Assembly (NCBI GenBank): GCA_004794785.1
Contig: SJOL01006411.1
Location: forward strand, 359,624-423,623
From: Opisthorchis felineus
Taxonomy: Eukaryota; Platyhelminthes; Trematoda; Opisthorchiida; Opisthorchiidae
Direction: 5' to 3'
Length of the DNA stretch: 64,000 nt
In this document: in pieces, positions 59,850 to 64,000 of the stretch
Numbering within the stretch: position 1 is the first letter of the stretch
How the letters are laid out: each line of letters starts with the position of its first letter
Made by a program: the position numbers and the translations under genes
Notes under the pieces: model-generated
What the model was told of the DNA's origin: nothing
What the model saw: the letters and a program-made list of their open reading frames with translations, nothing else
Databases searched by the model: none

Positions 59850-62440
59850 ATTCATGGACACCATCCAATATCACTCCTGAGATCAGTCCTGAGATATCGA
59901 TGCCGAAAAACATGAAGACACTTCGGATCATCTGCGTGCAGCAGCCGGTCTGGCAAATAGGCAACAACACAGCCCTTAATTTAGCCTGGAGCACAAGATC
60001 CTTGAGACCCAGTGATGTGTCGTTTTGACTCCACAAATGACGTAAAATACAGACGTGTTTCGGGCATTTGAGGTCCATACACTGAATTGATCGGACACAA
60101 AGTGCTAAACCCTCCAGTGCTTCTTGAATTGCATAGGGTAGGTTGGGAGCCAGCAAATCCTGAAGCATGAATTTACACTTTTTGCAAGGTACATGCTGGA
60201 AGATGATCCGTGATGGTGATCTGTTTATCCAACAGTACTTTTACATTTCGCACTGGTCGGCAGAATCAAGCGCGCTTGAAGTAAAGGAAAACCACGATTG
60301 TGACCTTCTGTCTATATGGCGGTGTTCTAAGACCAGGTGGGGTATGAAGATGAAGTCGACGCAGCCTTTGACCGGCCAAAGTCCCGCTTCATTGGGTGAA
60401 GGTTCTATATGCTGCTTTCAGACGGCGAAAAATCAGTACTGCCAGAAACCTTGCTACAGCTGGAATCAGACTTTTACCTCTGTGGGTACTACATATAAAT
60501 GCGAGCACTCTTTTTAGTAATGGGAGCTGTTACAAACTCACTCCAGTTCACTTGGTTAGTCTCTCTCAGATTGACGCAAAAAGGTTAGGCAGGTACTGAC
60601 TGAGGAATTCACCAACGTCCATGAGTAAAGCCGGTGAAAGTTTGTTGTAATCAGGAACGCGGTGACGTATAAGCATGTATATACACTCAAAGGATTCTGA
60701 TGATTGGGGGTTCATACTCATAGTCCGCATTTCTGTCAAAGGTCGAAAGTCCGGAGAGAAAGTACCGGGAAGCCAACTGAATTGTTGTTGGAAGTATTCT
60801 GTTCAGCGGTCCAAACGTTGCCCTTTAACGGATATCCATGGGCCTTTATGGTTTTACTGACAAGGGACTTCCACAAATCATGTGGATTAATCTGCAGCCA
60901 TTTTCCGAATTTTTTGTGGCTTCTAGTTCTTCGGCCTTCTGGGTCTACGAAGCCTCTCGGTCTGCGTCGAATGATGTCTTGAACTGGAATGCGGTTATGA
61001 CTGTAGGAATCTGTCGTCCGGCCTCCGTGATCAGTGATCCTACCAGATATCCAATGGTTGGAATAGGCTAACTGGTTTGTACCCCAGGTAGAGTTCCGGC
61101 ATCGAGTACAACTTTGGATATCTCTCCGATGATCACTAAAGTCCGACAGTGGAAAAGCTGATGGACGTTGGACGAGTTGGTTCTGATGCGCTTGTTTGAA
61201 TTTTGAGTCAGACGATTTCCGCTGTTTCGGAAATCAGCAGTTCTAAGTAACAGTTTGTGATCACCATGCATCTACGGCGTGCGCTTTCCGTTGTCCGTGC
61301 GTTTCGTGTCCAACCCAAGATAATCACCCAATCAGGTCTTAGAAGCTCTGAGCCCACGCGTTCACTTCACCAGCAACCACATTGACGTATTGGTTTTTGG
61401 ACTGCTGTAGGAGAGTGCTTAGAGCACCACAGAAATCGGCGCTGGCAGATTCGGACTTGCAGTCCGTCATGGCATAAACAAACACATTATACAGGGAGCA
61501 ATGAAACTCGATTTCTTTAAATTCTTTTACGAACATTGCCAAGGGAATCAAAGGAGGCGAATAACACCAGACATCTAGTCTAGCACAGATGTCTCCTCTC
61601 AGTGGCTCAAAGCAGCACCTAACTCGGAATACCCGAATCCAGATTCCTCCGTGTCGCCAGAGTTGCACAGCCGGTATCGGATAGAGAGCGACGGGACGGT
61701 TTAGTCACAGTACATGCGTCCTGAATTCTTGTGTCTGATAGACACTATAAATCAATATAGAGGAAACCCAGTGTACGAGCAACAGCATCTTGTTGTACTG
61801 TTTGTTCCAGAATGAGAGCATAAAAACCACTAAATAGACTGACTTTCGGGGTCTTAGAATTGATTCCGAGGTGTTTATAGATGTTAGCAATGACGGACAT
61901 GCACAGTTTCCGTTAAGAGCAACTTAAATCGAATAAGGCCGTCAGTCATGATGCTGGGTCCTACAGACAGAGTTCGTACAATGGACTGATATACAGAAAA
62001 GGAATGAGCATTAGGCGAGGCATTAGCAGTGGCAATTTTCGCTTACTGGGCCTTATATATGCAGCAAATAAAAGTAGCCGGCTGATGGCACCATTGGATG
62101 GCCGAATTGTCACAATAGTGAATTCACTTTTGTACGCACGCCGAAATACTGTCAGAGCGCCCACATCTAAAGGGCGGGGCGAGTATGACCTTCTACTACA
62201 GCCTCCGGATAAAAATGCCGACCGCAGTGTAAAGGGTGCTGGCCGGCAAGCTACCACAGCAGTGCAGGTTTTAAGGAACAATTCACCGTACACGTTCCAG
62301 CCTCCAAACCTGAAGGACCAAGAGATAGTGTCGGTCAGACTTCTATCTACTGACCACCCTGGTATGGGAAACTCTCTGGATTTCAAAGTGATACCCCCAC
62401 AAATATAATCCAGTGGATCGTAGAAGTACGTAGATTGCCA
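59850..62440 (-). mobile_element. RTE LINE copy, decayed, with family B leader
   Basis: Minus-strand order: family B leader (62440-62150), endonuclease (61668-61100), RT start, and C-terminal remnant. The endonuclease shows HCSLYNVFVYAMTDC and VVAGEVNAWAQSF, the latter equivalent to the 'AGD.NA' block, followed by DHKLLLRTADFRNSGNRLTQ. The RT start reads SLIPAVARFLAVLIFRRL (about 60490-60430) then VVFLYFKRA (about 60290). The C-terminal remnant reads CILRHLWSQNDTSLGLKDLV (about 60060-60000). Catalytic blocks are mutated or missing and no GAT tail was found at the left end. Confidence 0.75.
61339..61700 (-). pseudogene. LINE endonuclease fragment
   Basis: This open frame of about 110 codons ends WAQSF just before a stop. 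It has RGDICARLDVWCYSPPLIP, an FKEIEFHCSLYNVFVYAMTD block and VNVVAGEVNAWAQ. The spacing of 'FY..L...' to 'VVAGD.NAR' is that of the RTE endonuclease, with the catalytic Asp replaced by Glu and Arg by Trp. It continues in other frames toward 61100. It could be mistaken for a cysteine-containing host exon. Confidence 0.6.
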
Positions 62441-62449
62441 CACCACGGT

Positions 62450-63850
62450 AAGCTGCGGATTTCATATGGAGGATATGTGATTGTCTGAGGCCAATTACCT
62501 GGAACCAATCGAACTAAAACAAGCTGAGTGCACATAAATTAACTGAGAGGTAATTCACAATGGAAGGGCGATTGCGTTGATTAGGTTAAACATATCCAGA
62601 GGAGAGCTGCTGTAAATAGCCGAACATCATGCCGATTAGACGGATATCATGAGCCGGTTACATAACGAACGAAGACGTGACCTGATTGGTCAGAAAGCCA
62701 GCCAGTCAGGACATTTCTCGACATTTCTCGACATCTTACGAAGATCCCAGCATGACCAGGTGGAACCGTGATAACCTCCTAATATTCCTGTTCATTGGTA
62801 TAGTGCCTTCTAGTTAGTTCTGACCGCAGTTGGTCGTAAAGAGTGGTGAATTTCTTGTTTTCGCAGTAATATTAGAAATAAAACTAACTTTACTTTATTG
62901 TAATGTGTTCACCCAAAGTTTAAACAAGAAAATGACCGTACAACGTGAAAGGTATCAAGCTTTATACATCGGTTGAAAGAGATTGCTCTAAAGTGAACTC
63001 AGCAGCTTTGAATTACTCGAGGCATTCTCGGATATGAATATCCTGTACCAGAAAATTTATGGCCACCTTTTACGGGTTTCACGTTTTAGTTTCACGCAAT
63101 CACCAGGAAAGCATTAAATTTCACCTAATTAAACATTTTACTATTTGTTGCATATTTTTTGCATCCAGCCGCTAGATGACTTCGTATAACAGCGAAATGA
63201 CCCGGAAGTGAACACATCCGTGGCCTTGAACATGAAATTCTGTCACACAGGATTTAGGTTTTGTCTATGAGTAGTTCTATCACGGCCTGATTAGTTACAC
63301 GCAGTTTCCACAGATGCCTTTTTTGGATCAGCTCACTGTAATTTCTGAAAAAGGTAATGCTTGCAACATTTTCACATGTAGAACAAAACCAAGGAAAAAG
63401 GAGGATATCCGCGAAGAATTTTGGATGTACTTTTTAGATATAGCTTTACTGGGCACTTCCGAAGGAAACTTTATGACATGGTGATTATAAAATCAGTTTT
63501 TACGGGAAACTCATCAGAGTGCCTTGTGCCAGACCTGTTATTATTTCCCTGGGCTAGTGATCAGCTCATGCGTCCACTGATTACCTCATGTCTGCTGAAT
63601 CTCTATACGTTAGGCAGTTGTTTACCTTGCTCTTGTAAGTCTATTTTAGTTCTGCCACTGTCAAAAGCGGCTTCTCAAGAAAGTCTCCGGATGCCAGCAG
63701 TTGGTGATGTTTCTCGAATTTTGGTATCTCGGACTCTGAAAATCATATATTGGGTAGACAGCGCTTCCTCAGTTTTCTTATTTGATGCTTTGTTGTGATT
63801 GTGTGGTAGAAGTGTACATACTGGATATGCACTAGCTTTTCTGGACGAAA
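62450..63850. other. No supported gene
   Basis: Apart from a short tandem word (TTTCTCGACA, 62710-62732) and a 125-codon plus-strand frame at 63421-63798 without recognisable motifs, nothing stands out. Confidence 0.4.
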
Positions 63851-63854
63851 CACA

Positions 63855-63990
63855 CTACTTATAACTGTCGTCGAAAACCCTTTGACAAACCATGACGGGT
63901 TTCTCCATTCTTGAGGCTTTTCAGGTAGGCGTAGTCCCTTAGTGTTAGTTAGCTTTATGTTCAATTGAACAGTTGAGATTTCTTTTAACA
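63855..63990 (+). repeat. Repeat E, extended copy
   Basis: GTCGTCGAAAACCCTTTGAC with AAACCATGACGGGTTTCTCC and ATTCTTGAGGCTTTTCAGGT matches the E cores at 57333 and 57627 and, reversed, 31905-31840. It is continued by GTAGGCGTAGTCCCTTAGTG, the longest run of E in the window. Confidence 0.6.
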
Positions 63991-64000
63991 TCAACTCAGT

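Noticed and set aside
61339..61668. Cysteine-containing minus-strand frame considered as a 5' exon of the FN3 gene
   Set aside because: The VVAGEVNAW block, its spacing to the preceding segment, and the LINE leader upstream and RT remnants downstream identify it as a LINE endonuclease.
63421..63798. 125-codon plus-strand frame
   Set aside because: No recognised motif, no splice context, and sequence next to it is repeat E; likely chance.

Overview
This is a window of a eukaryotic, repeat-rich nuclear genome, most likely a digenean fluke. The coding evidence is short exons with GT/AG borders between multi-kilobase introns, and nothing in the window suggests bacterial gene organisation. Degraded RTE-clade LINEs, a Ty3/gypsy element, tRNA-derived SINE-like repeats and a short dispersed repeat resemble families I associate with opisthorchiid liver flukes (Clonorchis/Opisthorchis). 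That placement is recognition and inference; no search was run.

Layout. 1-11.7 kb: no gene I can support. 11.7-14.3 kb: a broken Ty3/gypsy retrotransposon (gag, zinc knuckles, protease, RT, RNase H; integrase absent), abutted by a 5'-truncated RTE LINE (14.3-16.6 kb). 16.6-26 kb: an AT microsatellite, a decayed LINE (about 18.8-20.1 kb, +) and an internally deleted RTE copy (20.6-22.6 kb, -). 26.07-28.21 kb (+): two exons of a histone H3 variant with the hallmarks of centromeric CENP-A/cenH3. 29.6-32.1 kb: a SINE, a frame-broken coding-like segment, a LINE 3' end and short repeats.

33.7-56.1 kb (-): a long gene of at least eight single-module exons. Most of them are clearly fibronectin type III (FN3) domains. 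Internal introns are in phase 1 throughout and the last exon ends in a stop. Its introns contain LINE copies (41.6-45.0 kb -, 47.2-47.8 kb -, 50.9-52.3 kb +), a SINE and an orphan plus-strand exon-like ORF (38.09 kb). One intron is only 32 nt. 56.1-64 kb: more repeats, an ambiguous FN3-like antisense pair at 58.8 kb, and another RTE copy (59.8-62.4 kb, -).

Two host genes are therefore supported: a probable centromeric histone and a modular FN3 protein. The 5' ends of both are unresolved. All transposable elements seen carry disabling lesions. No rRNA or intact tRNA gene, CRISPR array or operon was seen.
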